From NCBI GenBank assembly GCA_016703965.1, contig JADJBB010000021.1, positions 1,240,001-1,304,000 of the forward strand: a stretch of 64,000 nucleotides of DNA, in the 5' to 3' direction. The notes below the pieces were generated by a model that searched no databases, had not been told where the DNA came from, and saw only the letters and a program-made list of their open reading frames with translations. Position 1 is the first letter of the stretch. Each line of letters starts with the position of its first letter. This DNA is from Acidobacteriota bacterium (GTDB lineage: Bacteria; Acidobacteriota; Blastocatellia; Pyrinomonadales; Pyrinomonadaceae). Positions 7,068 through 20,456 of the stretch are shown here, piece by piece. The position numbers were made by a program, and so were the translations under genes.

Positions 7068-8690
7068 ATGGATTTTAAGAATATCTACAGCCTATTCCGT
7101 GCACAAACCGCAAAATACGGTGATAGACCCGTGTTTTTCACGCACGTTGAAAAAGGCTGGGAATCGCAGACCTGGGAAGAATTTGAGGATAAAGTTCACG
7201 ATCTCGCCTGTGCTTTACTCGCGAAAGAGTTGACAAAAGGTGCAAGCGTTGCGATTCTCGCGGGGAATATTCCTGAGTGGACGATCTGCGATATTGCAAC
7301 GATTGCGGCGGGTGGAGTTGGCGTTGGGATCTATCCGACAAGTTCGGCTGAACAGTGTGAATATGTGATCGATCATTCCGACGCGGAATTTGTTGTGGTC
7401 GATTCGGCTGAGCAACTTAAGAAGCTTGCAGGCCTCGAATTGCCGACGGTTCGCGAGATATTTGTTGTAAATGCTGCAGGTTTAGAGGGCACACTCCCTA
7501 CCGGTCGTGTTTCGGCGTTTTCCGATGCTCTAGCTTTTGGTAGCGCTCGGCGACGGGAATTTCTGCCGCAGATTAAAGAGATCGGCGGAAATGCCGACGC
7601 GGACGAGACGGCGATAATGGTCTATACGTCTGGAACGACGGGCAAGCCCAAAGGTGCGATGCTTTCGCATAAATATATTCTGAACAGCGTCGAATCGCTT
7701 CGGCGTGCGGTTCCGATATTTGAGACCGATATCGCGCTTTCATACCTTCCCGGCTGCCACGTGGCTGAGAGAATTTCTGGCATCTACAATCGTTTGTATA
7801 ACGGAACTCCGGCGTATTTTATCAACGATCTGAGTAAGCTCTACGAGCAAATGCTCGATGTGAAGCCGACGGTTTTTGCTTCGCTGCCGAGGTTTTTCGA
7901 GAAAATTCACGCTAGTGTTATTGCGAAGAAGGGTGAGGCGGACGTCAGTGAACAGGATCTGAAGGATGCCTTCGGCGGACGCGTGCGGTTGCTTACGTCC
8001 GGCGGGGCTCCGCTGCCGCCCGAGATCGCGGAATTTTACCGCAGCCGCGGGCTTCCGATCCTGCAGGCGTATGGACTTACCGAAAATATCTGCGTCGCAT
8101 TCAACACGGTCGATGCCAATAAATTTGGCACTGTGGGCCGGCCGATGCCGATGTGCGAGGTTAAGATCGCAGCAGACCGCGAGATACTGGTGAAAAGCGA
8201 GATGATGTTTTCGGGGTATTATAAAGAGCCCGAACGAACGTCCGAGATGTTCGACGCTAATAGATGGCTAAGAACCGGAGACTTAGGGGGCGTAGACGAA
8301 GACGGTTTTCTGCAGATAACCGGACGCAAAAAAGAGATCATAGTACTGTCGAGCGGAAAGAATGTTGCGCCTGCACTCGTCGAAAACTACGTCAAGGAAT
8401 CGCACCTGATCAGCCACTGTTTTCTCTACGGCGACGGGCGAAGTTATTGCGTGGCACTGATTACGGTTAATCTGGCGGAAGCAGCTTTCGCCACTGATCT
8501 TAATGTGTCAATTGAAGAAGCTGTGGCCAGAGCAAACGCACGTGTATCGAGTTCTGAGCGGATCAAGAATTACGTCGTCCTGGACCATGATTTTTCTGCT
8601 GAACGTGATGAGATAACTCCGACGATGAAGCTCAAACGAGCTGTCGTCGCCCGCAACTATAAGGCTATTTTGGAGAATTTGTATGAATAG
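7068..8690 (+). CDS. AMP-dependent long-chain acyl-CoA synthetase
   Basis: A 540-residue ANL-superfamily adenylating enzyme that activates a fatty acid with ATP and CoA. Visible motifs are the phosphate loop YTSGTTGKPKGAML near residue 186, the adenine-binding AYGLTEN, the hinge region LRTGDLGGVDEDGFLQITGRKKE, SSGKNVAPALVE and the C-terminal lysine region PTMKLKR. These fit FadD15-type long-chain synthetases rather than acetyl-CoA synthetases. It begins 6 bases after the KAS III-like gene and overlaps the next gene by 8 bases, so co-translation is expected. Its exact acyl chain is unknown. Confidence 0.87.
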   Translation: MDFKNIYSLFRAQTAKYGDRPVFFTHVEKGWESQTWEEFEDKVHDLACALLAKELTKGASVAILAGNIPEWTICDIATIAAGGVGVGIYPTSSAEQCEYVIDHSDAEFVVVDSAEQLKKLAGLELPTVREIFVVNAAGLEGTLPTGRVSAFSDALAFGSARRREFLPQIKEIGGNADADETAIMVYTSGTTGKPKGAMLSHKYILNSVESLRRAVPIFETDIALSYLPGCHVAERISGIYNRLYNGTPAYFINDLSKLYEQMLDVKPTVFASLPRFFEKIHASVIAKKGEADVSEQDLKDAFGGRVRLLTSGGAPLPPEIAEFYRSRGLPILQAYGLTENICVAFNTVDANKFGTVGRPMPMCEVKIAADREILVKSEMMFSGYYKEPERTSEMFDANRWLRTGDLGGVDEDGFLQITGRKKEIIVLSSGKNVAPALVENYVKESHLISHCFLYGDGRSYCVALITVNLAEAAFATDLNVSIEEAVARANARVSSSERIKNYVVLDHDFSAERDEITPTMKLKRAVVARNYKAILENLYE

Positions 8691-9552
8691 GAAGATCGGT
8701 CGGATAAATATATTAGCCCTGTTTATCGTTTTGCTATCGGCAGCTGTTTTCGCGCAAACGCCCGAAAAAACAGCAACTGTTTTCGGAGCCAAGATCAATT
8801 ATCTCGAGGCCGGTGACCCGGCGAAACCAACCGTAATTCTGCTGCACGGCCTTGGGGGCTCCACGGCGAACTGGTCGATGAACGTCGCGGCCCTTTCACA
8901 GAATTATCACGTGATCGCGCTTGATCAGGTTGGCTTCGGAAAATCGGACAAACCGTTTCTGAAATACCGGGTTGGGACTTACGTAGATTTTCTCGATAAA
9001 TTCATGTCCGAGTTGAAGATCGAGAGTGCTTCGCTAGTCGGTAACTCGATGGGCGGCTGGGTAGCGGCGCTGACAGCGATAAAGTACCCAAATCGCGTCA
9101 ATAAAATAGTCCTCGCTGACGCAGCCGGCATCGTGCCGCCAAACTTTGGCGAGTCTCAGGTCTACCAACTGAATAACTCGACCCGTGATGAGATCCGGGC
9201 GAATATGAAGCTGATCTTCGCGAACCCTGCACTGCAGAATAACGAGGCTTTGGTGGATCAATTTATGACCGCTCGCGTCACTTCAAATGACGGCGGCACG
9301 ATCAACAGCATCATCGAATCAATTAAACGAAAAGAAGATTTCCTCAACGGCCGGCTTGGCGAGATCAGAAAACCAACACTGATCATCTGGGGTAAACAGG
9401 ATGGTTTGCTACCCGTTGCGGACGCCTACACCTTTAATAAAGGGATCGCGGGTTCTGAGATCTTGATCTTTGACGCTTGCGGACACGCACCGCAATTCGA
9501 AAAAGCGGCAGATTTTAACAAAGCGGTGCTTGAATTTTTAGGAAAGAAATAG
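8683..9552 (+). CDS. secreted or periplasmic alpha/beta hydrolase
   Basis: A 289-residue alpha/beta hydrolase with an N-terminal signal peptide (hydrophobic residues about 9-24, cleavage likely after VFAQ). The triad is visible: Ser122 in GNSMGGW, an Asp in WGKQDGLLP and His in CGHAPQFE. The oxyanion loop is LLHGLGGSTANW. The start ATG overlaps the end of the preceding acyl-CoA ligase by 8 bases, a sign of translational coupling. Export separates it from its cytoplasmic neighbours: it may release an acyl group or ester outside the cytoplasm before uptake and activation. That pathway role is inferred. Confidence 0.85.
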   Translation: MNRKIGRINILALFIVLLSAAVFAQTPEKTATVFGAKINYLEAGDPAKPTVILLHGLGGSTANWSMNVAALSQNYHVIALDQVGFGKSDKPFLKYRVGTYVDFLDKFMSELKIESASLVGNSMGGWVAALTAIKYPNRVNKIVLADAAGIVPPNFGESQVYQLNNSTRDEIRANMKLIFANPALQNNEALVDQFMTARVTSNDGGTINSIIESIKRKEDFLNGRLGEIRKPTLIIWGKQDGLLPVADAYTFNKGIAGSEILIFDACGHAPQFEKAADFNKAVLEFLGKK

Positions 9553-9579
9553 CTGCCGAGGCTGAACCAGGAAATGCAT

Positions 9580-9978
9580 ATGGAAATGAAAATCGGAGAC
9601 AGTCTATCAAACTCCCGCGAGGTCACTGCTGAATTGATAGAAAAATTTGCTGATGTTTCGGGTGATTACAATCCTATTCACCTTGATGAGGAGTTTGCGT
9701 CAAAGACGCGATTTGGCAAGCGGATCGCTCACGGGATGCTGAGCGGGGCCTTCATTTCAGCGATCCTCGGCAACGAATACGCGGGAAGCACGGTGATCTA
9801 TCTGTCACAGACGCTGAAATTCACAGCGCCTGTCTTTATCGGCGATATGGTCACGACGACGTCCACTGTCACGAATATTCGTGAGGATAAAAATATCGTC
9901 ACGCTTGAGAACATCTGCACTAATCAAAACGGCGAAACGCTTGTCCAGGGCGAGTCCAAGATCATGATCCTAAACTAA
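9580..9978 (+). CDS. MaoC-like (R)-specific enoyl-CoA hydratase
   Basis: A hot-dog-fold protein of about 132 residues. The hydratase-2 motif DYNPIHLDEEFA supplies the catalytic Asp and His, with FGKRIAHGML following, as in PhaJ-type (R)-enoyl-CoA hydratases. The family interconverts trans-2-enoyl-CoA and (R)-3-hydroxyacyl-CoA. There are two in-frame ATGs, 9574 and 9580. The AGGA at 9569-9572 is only 1 base from the first but 7 from the second, so 9580 is preferred. It lies 27 bases after the secreted hydrolase and directly before an MFS transporter. Confidence 0.87.
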   Translation: MEMKIGDSLSNSREVTAELIEKFADVSGDYNPIHLDEEFASKTRFGKRIAHGMLSGAFISAILGNEYAGSTVIYLSQTLKFTAPVFIGDMVTTTSTVTNIREDKNIVTLENICTNQNGETLVQGESKIMILN

Positions 9979-9982
9979 ATAA

Positions 9983-11224
9983 ATGGACGAGAAGACCGAG
10001 AAAACACCGCTCTACTCCTGGTACGCCCTGGCGTTGCTAATGGTTATCTATGTTCTCAACTTCCTCGACCGAACGATAATTTACATTCTCTTTCCTCTGA
10101 TAAAGAAAGAAATGGCGTTTAGTGATACGCAGCTTGCTCTGCTGGGAACAACGTCATTCGTGATCTTTTACACGATCCTTGGGATTCCGTTCGGGCGATT
10201 TGCTGATCGCGGTTCGCGGAGCAAGATCATCGCGATCGGCGTCATAATTTGGAGCGTTTTCTCGGGATTGACAGCGTTTGCCAACGATTTCTGGACGCTT
10301 TTTGCTTGCCGCGTTATGGTGGGTGTCGGAGAGGCGACGCTTGGCCCGGCGGCGATCTCGCTGCTCGCTGACTATTTTCCGCCCGCCCGCCGAGCGACAG
10401 TTACCAGCATTTATTCAATGGGTATCGCGATCGGAGCGGGCTCGGCGGCCCTTCTTGGGGGCAGTTTGAGCCAATTTGGTTGGCGTACTGCATTCATGCT
10501 GGTCGGATTTCCCGGAGCGATCTTTGGCGTCTTGGCGTTGTTTCTTCGTGAGCCCGCTCGAAGCTCTCCGGTTGGGTCAAATGACGTCAATTACTCGAGC
10601 ACGGACTGGAAACGGCTGCTAACCAATCCCGTCTTTATTTTGCTCTGTGTTGGCTACTCGCTCTTTGGCCTTGCGACGAACAGCATGTCGATCTGGGGAG
10701 CTGTTTTTATATCCCGCGTTCATACGGTTGATATCCCGACCTACGGATTCTGGGCAGGGGTGATGACGCTGGCAGCGGGAATCCCTGCGACATTGTTTGC
10801 CGGAGCTACGGCCGATTGGTTCAAAACAAAAGGGTATGGAAGAATGATGTTTGGCATCATTCTTTGTCTCGTTTCGGTTCCTTTGTGGCTGGTCGTACTC
10901 TTTTCGGATAGTTTTTCGCTGATAATACCTGCCGGATTTTTGCTGCTTGCAACCGCCCTTGGCTGGGTTGGAGCGGCAGCGGCGGATGTTACCGAGATCG
11001 CTGGGATCAACCTTCGGGGGCTTGGTATCGCGATATTCTTCTTCACCGTCAACATTGCTTCATACCTAATCGGTTCTAACCTTATCGGGATCCTAAGCGA
11101 TCGTTTCGGCTCGACCGTGGATCCGGCAATGATGCGTTATGCATTGCTTGCCTGTCCGGCCGCTTGCCTCGCCGGAGCCGTTTGCCTCTGGGTCGCGACC
11201 CGTAAAACCAGAATCTCACAGTAG
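9983..11224 (+). CDS. MFS transporter
   Basis: A 413-residue inner-membrane major-facilitator protein with about 12 hydrophobic segments. The first helix contains VIYVLNFLDRTIIYILFPLI. The conserved loop 2-3 signature appears as GIPFGRFADRGSRSKII, and RVMVGVGEATLGPAAISLLADYFPPARRA is the helix 4-5 motif seen in the spinster-like/hexuronate-type MFS group. The pattern resembles the Spns/lipid-metabolite subfamily, but the substrate is unassigned. It starts 4 bases after the MaoC gene, so it is part of the acyl-metabolism operon and may import or export the compound that operon handles. Confidence 0.88.
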   Translation: MDEKTEKTPLYSWYALALLMVIYVLNFLDRTIIYILFPLIKKEMAFSDTQLALLGTTSFVIFYTILGIPFGRFADRGSRSKIIAIGVIIWSVFSGLTAFANDFWTLFACRVMVGVGEATLGPAAISLLADYFPPARRATVTSIYSMGIAIGAGSAALLGGSLSQFGWRTAFMLVGFPGAIFGVLALFLREPARSSPVGSNDVNYSSTDWKRLLTNPVFILLCVGYSLFGLATNSMSIWGAVFISRVHTVDIPTYGFWAGVMTLAAGIPATLFAGATADWFKTKGYGRMMFGIILCLVSVPLWLVVLFSDSFSLIIPAGFLLLATALGWVGAAAADVTEIAGINLRGLGIAIFFFTVNIASYLIGSNLIGILSDRFGSTVDPAMMRYALLACPAACLAGAVCLWVATRKTRISQ

Positions 11225-11298
11225 ACTCCTGTTCATGCATCTCAATTCTAGCCCTTCCGTCGACATCCCAACTACGGCGAAGCACCGTAACTATTGGA

Positions 11299-11328
11299 CT
11301 TGCAATCGCGTATTTGCAAGAATGTAAA
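11299..11328 (+). promoter_or_regulatory. candidate promoter with inverted repeat before the second acyl-CoA ligase
   Basis: CTTGCAA (11299-11305) and TTGCAAG (11314-11320) form a perfect 7-bp inverted repeat with an 8-base spacer. TTGCAA (11300-11305) and TGTAAA (11323-11328), 17 bases apart, could serve as -35 and -10 elements. An operator overlapping a promoter is plausible. It argues against the in-frame TTG at 11314 as a translation start. Confidence 0.35.
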
Positions 11329-11364
11329 ATTACGCGAGAAAATGGTTTGGACCGGCTCGCTGAG

Positions 11365-13203
11365 ATGCGCCAAATGATCGCTGAAAACCTCATCGGGTTC
11401 GAAAATATTCCGCAGACGATTCCGCATTATTGCTTTGAATCGTTCGCCCGCCACAATAAGCGCGATGCTCTCGCGTTCAAGGTCAATGACGTCTGGACAT
11501 ATCTCAACGGTAACGAGGTGGTCGAGCGCGTAAAACGGATCGCGATGGGTTTGGCTGCTCTTGGCGTGAAGGCTGGCGATCGTGTTGCGATCATCTCCGA
11601 AAATCGGCCTGAGTGGTCTTTCGTCGATCTCGCCATCTTGAGCCTGCGTGCGGTAAACGTTCCGATATATACGACTCAGGCGGTCGAGCAGATCCGCTAT
11701 ATCCTTGAAAACTCGGGCGCCAAGATGCTTTTCATCTCGGGCAAGAAGCTATGGAAGCATGCCGAAAACGCGATCCAGAGTGTTGAGCAGCTTGAAAAAC
11801 TGGTCTTTTTCGACGCTGACGGAATGCCGGAAGGGAACAGCCGGGCGACCTCGCTTAGTGAACTGGAGAACCGAGGAGTCGAGCATGCGAAGATCGACTC
11901 CGATGCGGTCGAGAATTCCCTCGCCGAGATCCGGGCATCGGACCTTGCGACCATAATCTACACTTCCGGAACGACCGGCGAACCGAAGGGCGTGATGCTG
12001 ACGCACGAGAATTTTGTCTCGAACATCGTCGCTATTTCGAAGGGCTTGCCGATCAAGTCAACCGATCGGAGTCTTGCGGTTCTTCCGCTCTCGCATATTT
12101 TCGAACGAACCGTCTTCTACGTCCTTTGCTCGAACGGCGTTTCTATCCATTACTGTGCCGCTTTCGATCAACTCGCCTCGCATTTACAGGAAGTGAAACC
12201 GACGATCATGACCGCCGTGCCGCGGCTTTTTGAGCAGGTTTACCATAAGATCGTTAAGAAGGGTAAGGCGGCTGGCGGGTGGAAAACCAAGCTTTTTAAC
12301 TGGGCTTTGGTGGTCGGTCAGGAGTATTGGGAAGCCAAAGATATGCACAGATCGGTCTCGCCGATACTGGCTGCACGGCATGCTCTGGCGGACCGTCTGG
12401 TCTTCTCTAAATGGCGTGACGGCGTTGGCGGCAGTCTGCGGTTTTTCGTTTCCGGTGGGGCACCGCTCTCCAAGAAATTGAGCTACGCGTTTTGGGCCGC
12501 GGGCATTCCGATCCTTCAAGGCTATGGTATGACAGAGGCCTGCGTGACCTGTGCCAATCGGCCTGAGGACAGCAAAGTCGGCTCGATCGGAACTCCATTT
12601 GAAGGCGTCGAGATGAAGATCGCCGAGAAAGATGGTGAGGTCCTGATCCGCGGTAAAAACGTGATGAAGGGCTACTATCAAAACGAAGAAGCGACGGTCG
12701 CTGCGATCGATGAGGAAGGCTTTTACCATACTGGGGATGTAGGTTACGTTGACCATGACGGGCATTTTTACATCACTGACCGATTGAAGGATCTGTTCAA
12801 ATTGTCGAACGGCAAATACGTCGCTCCACTGCAGGTTGAGAGCCTGTTAAAGCAGAGCCCGCTCATCTCGCAGCCCCTGGTGGTGGGCTCCGGGCGCAAG
12901 CAGGTAGGTGCTCTAGTGGTGCCTGATTGGGATGCCCTGAAGGAAGAAATGGCAGCCGAAGGGTATGATGTTAAGCGTTCCCGCGAGGAGCTTTGCGAGG
13001 ATCCGCATTTCGTAAAGCGCATCCAAAAAGACGCCGTTGACCTGACCCGCGAACTCTCAGATTACGAGCGTGTGAAACGCGTCTATCTGCTCCCTCGGGA
13101 GTTCTCCATCGACAAGGGTGAAATGACCCCGACCCTCAAGATCAAGCGCTCGGTCATCGACGAAAAGTACTCCGAGGCGATCGACGAGATCTGCGGAAGC
13201 TAG
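11365..13203 (+). CDS. long-chain fatty-acid--CoA ligase (FadD15-type)
   Basis: ANL-superfamily acyl-CoA synthetase of about 612 residues. Motifs: YTSGTTGEPKGVMLTHENF near residue 200, LPLSHIFERT, GYGMTEAC, the YHTGDVGYVDHDGHFYITDRLKDLFKLSNGK region (here read as separate short motifs) and PTLKIKRS at the C-terminus. These match long-chain FadD15-like enzymes. The frame is open upstream to a TTG at 11314, but that codon sits inside a candidate promoter palindrome and has no Shine-Dalgarno. The ATG at 11365, giving MRQMIAENL before the usual family start, is preferred. It is the second acyl-CoA ligase in the cluster and may be transcribed from its own promoter. Substrate chain length is not readable. 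Confidence 0.87.
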   Translation: MRQMIAENLIGFENIPQTIPHYCFESFARHNKRDALAFKVNDVWTYLNGNEVVERVKRIAMGLAALGVKAGDRVAIISENRPEWSFVDLAILSLRAVNVPIYTTQAVEQIRYILENSGAKMLFISGKKLWKHAENAIQSVEQLEKLVFFDADGMPEGNSRATSLSELENRGVEHAKIDSDAVENSLAEIRASDLATIIYTSGTTGEPKGVMLTHENFVSNIVAISKGLPIKSTDRSLAVLPLSHIFERTVFYVLCSNGVSIHYCAAFDQLASHLQEVKPTIMTAVPRLFEQVYHKIVKKGKAAGGWKTKLFNWALVVGQEYWEAKDMHRSVSPILAARHALADRLVFSKWRDGVGGSLRFFVSGGAPLSKKLSYAFWAAGIPILQGYGMTEACVTCANRPEDSKVGSIGTPFEGVEMKIAEKDGEVLIRGKNVMKGYYQNEEATVAAIDEEGFYHTGDVGYVDHDGHFYITDRLKDLFKLSNGKYVAPLQVESLLKQSPLISQPLVVGSGRKQVGALVVPDWDALKEEMAAEGYDVKRSREELCEDPHFVKRIQKDAVDLTRELSDYERVKRVYLLPREFSIDKGEMTPTLKIKRSVIDEKYSEAIDEICGS

Positions 13204-13513
13204 CACTAAAAACCGAAGATCTGGCGTCGGAATTTTGTGAAAAAACTTTTCGACGGCAGATTTTTCAAAAAAGCCGCCGATCTGAGCAAAACGCCCATTT
13301 TTATTGGGATTGGTCGAAGTAGTTTGCCAATTTGGTCACACGAAAACCTAAGATTGGTCAAAGGACTTTGCCAGATTGGTCAAACTTAAAAACGGCTAAT
13401 ATTCCGCCTCGATACGGCTTCGATCACTCCGCGTCGGGCAGCTTTTTCACTTTGCCGAACCGATAGTGCGCGATCCGGATTCCAGCCACGGACCATTCTT
13501 CTCGTTGCCAACA
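13204..13513. other. convergent intergenic region, no gene seen
   Basis: 310 bases between two convergent genes. No credible reading frame. It holds the 22-nt-phased TTGGTC array (13308-13395). Just before that is an A/T-rich stretch with short complementary runs (13230-13290) that could serve as a weak terminator but has no clean stem and T run. Confidence 0.6.
13308..13395. repeat. four-unit direct repeat with 22-nt period (TTGGTC)
   Basis: The hexamer TTGGTC starts at 13310, 13332, 13354 and 13376, exactly 22 bases apart each time. Units 1 and 3 match over almost their whole length (GATTGGTC, then CTTTGCCA or GTTTGCCA); units 2 and 4 resemble each other less. The structure is therefore also a 44-base repeat present about twice. 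Two helical turns of phasing would put all hexamers on one DNA face, as in iteron-like or cooperative protein-binding arrays. Confidence 0.75.
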
Positions 13514-14044
13514 CTACATGCACTTAAAGATTCGGCCGGCTCTGCCGTGTTCGAGCGAAAATACCAGCTTTTCGTTCGATTCTACGAGCGTTATGGTGAG
13601 TTCAAGCTTTTTGCCTGTGACTTTGCCGTGAAACCGGGCGTTTTGGCTTGCCCGGGCATCTTTGCGGGGACTGGGTTCCGGTTTACCGGGCTCGATCGCG
13701 AGAGCTCCCGGGCCTTCGGGATTGTATCGGCCGGCAGCGTCGAACTCTCCTTTCTTGTTCAGTTTCGGACGGCCCGTGAAATTCGCATTTGCACACGGCA
13801 GATCGATGCTTACTGAACTTTCATGGACGGTTAAGACTATTCCCGTCGCCCCCCAAATTCCCAGTGCCAAATATTTCGGAGCTTCGGGCGTATTTTCCAT
13901 AGAGTTAGATGGGGCTTCGACTCGATAATTAGCGTTCTCAACTGGCAGAGAAGGCTGCGAAAACGCACACGAGGATATCAGCATCATGGAGAATAAGGCA
14001 ATCAATGGCATCAGGCTGAATTTGTTTGTGATCGAACGAACCAT
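13514..14044 (-). CDS. predicted lipoprotein of unknown function
   Basis: A 176-residue exported protein. The N-terminus has a hydrophobic stretch ending in the lipobox-like ISSC (Cys about residue 26), so lipid attachment is likely. The mature part contains a small conserved beta-rich domain: LGIWGATGIVLTVHESSVSI, DLPCANANF, KGEFDAAGRY and the end GRIFKC. I recognise this pattern (G-x-W-G..., central Cys, K/D-G-x-F, terminal FKC) from uncharacterised acidobacterial and actinobacterial proteins. The two Cys probably form a disulfide. It is convergent with the acyl-CoA ligase and stands alone. No function is proposed. Confidence 0.72.
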   Translation of the reverse strand: MVRSITNKFSLMPLIALFSMMLISSCAFSQPSLPVENANYRVEAPSNSMENTPEAPKYLALGIWGATGIVLTVHESSVSIDLPCANANFTGRPKLNKKGEFDAAGRYNPEGPGALAIEPGKPEPSPRKDARASQNARFHGKVTGKKLELTITLVESNEKLVFSLEHGRAGRIFKCM

Positions 14045-14332
14045 ACCAATATTAGGATGAAAGCCGGATGCGATGCCGTTGTCAGGCGTTTTAGGAACGG
14101 CTTATTAATTATGAACTTGTCAAAAAAAAGGGTTTGTTTTTTAGCTAACTCGGTGTATCCTAGCAACGATTCTAAATAGTAGCACGCAGAGTTAGTTTTC
14201 GTTTCAGAGGCCTCCTCATGTCAGCAAAGGCCTTGCGACGACCTTCTCTATTACCTGAGCGCATTTCGCTTTTTAAATTTCCGAGGTCCTTTTCTTCATG
14301 CATGATCGGGCAACAGTGCCCAGGGGTAGTCT

Positions 14333-19549
<5,217 letters not shown>

Positions 19550-19570
19550 TATCCGGTTCATCGCAAGCGC

Positions 19571-19603
19571 AAAAAAGGCAGCCTTCGACGGGCTGCCTTT
19601 TTT
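19571..19603. terminator. intrinsic terminator, probably bidirectional
   Basis: AAAAAAGGCAGCC, loop TTCGACG, then GGCTGCCTTTTTT. A perfect GC-rich stem with T runs in both directions. It serves the giant protein gene and, on the other strand, the anti-sigma-like gene. Confidence 0.9.
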
Positions 19604-19624
19604 CATCAGACGTGTCTTAAATGC

Positions 19625-19948
19625 CTAGCGAATGCCGTCCACGATCAATTCTTCATTTTCCTTCAGAAGAGCGTTGAGCGAGTGAGAATCGGAGTGTCGA
19701 TTCTTGAGCAGAGCTTCAGCCAGTTCGTAGAGCGGTGCCGGGATCGCGGTTGCTTCGACGGGCCCTTCGGCCTGCGGGTAATGGGAATAGAACTCTACCT
19801 CGGCAGAGCAGAATTCGCATGACGCAAGGTGTCTATTGATCTCGGTGCTGCGAGATCGTGCCAGATCGCCGTTTTGGAACTCGAGCAATTCGATCGACGT
19901 GGGGCAATCTTCGTTCTTGCAAAAACCTGTATTCTTTCCGTTGTGCAT
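19625..19948 (-). CDS. small ZAS/zinc-finger anti-sigma-like protein
   Basis: A 107-residue soluble protein with the zinc-binding anti-sigma pattern HLASCEFC (H-x3-C-x2-C, about residues 41-48) and an upstream FCKNEDCP pair of Cys. The pattern matches the ZAS/zf-HC2 domain that holds ECF sigma factors. No transmembrane segment is visible, so it would be a cytoplasmic version or a stand-alone zinc finger. It is divergent from the sigma-like gene at 20457, with 508 bases of AT-rich DNA between them. A partner relation is inferred from that layout. The ATG at 19948 has no clear Shine-Dalgarno. Confidence 0.72.
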   Translation of the reverse strand: MHNGKNTGFCKNEDCPTSIELLEFQNGDLARSRSTEINRHLASCEFCSAEVEFYSHYPQAEGPVEATAIPAPLYELAEALLKNRHSDSHSLNALLKENEELIVDGIR

Positions 19949-20456
19949 AGATTAGGTGCGAAACCTGCTAGGATCATTACACGCACTCCCAGCAAGCCGC
20001 TGTGCGTGAGCCTTTCATTGTTACATCAAAAGTAAATCTGTAATGGCCGATTGCTTCCAAAACTTGTCGGATAAAAATGACGAAAATTGCTCAATTGCGA
20101 CTTAAATCCCGCAAAATGCGTTCATAAGTCTAATTATTACAACATTTACCGAAAGTGTATAAACAATATACAACATAACAAAAAATGGTTGTACTAAGTA
20201 CAGATAATTGCTACTATCTTAACTGTAGGTAGTGAGAGGGCATCACATCTCACAAACCCCCAATTACGGAACGGTTCCAAAAGCTCGGAAACCGCTCTCG
20301 CCAAACTTTCTACCCAAAAAACGCACGCAGACAGAAAAGACCCGCAACCGGATGGGCAGGGTGCGCATCGAAAACCGGATCGTTTGCTCGACGGTCCTTT
20401 TGCGGAAGATATTTTTTTGAACGCGGCAACCGGACACTGGATCGGACAGGCTGATT
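19949..20456. promoter_or_regulatory. AT-rich divergent regulatory region with two perfect palindromes
   Basis: No gene is seen in these 508 bases. Two perfect inverted repeats stand out: TGTATA-AACAA-TATACA (20156-20172) and TGTACT-A-AGTACA (20190-20202), with 17 bases between them. Both lie in the most AT-rich part, between the anti-sigma-like and sigma-like genes. They are candidate operator sites for a regulator of one or both. Confidence 0.5.

Noticed and set aside
5255..9552. OleABCD-type olefin biosynthesis cluster (hydrolase, thiolase-fold enzyme, AMP ligase)
   Set aside because: Both hydrolases have Ser nucleophiles rather than the Asp of OleB, the ligases are FadD-type, the KAS III lacks the expected His and Asn, and no OleD reductase is present.
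13466..13816. 116-codon plus-strand reading frame opposite the lipoprotein gene
   Set aside because: The minus-strand frame has a lipobox and conserved Cys pattern; the plus-strand frame is its shadow.
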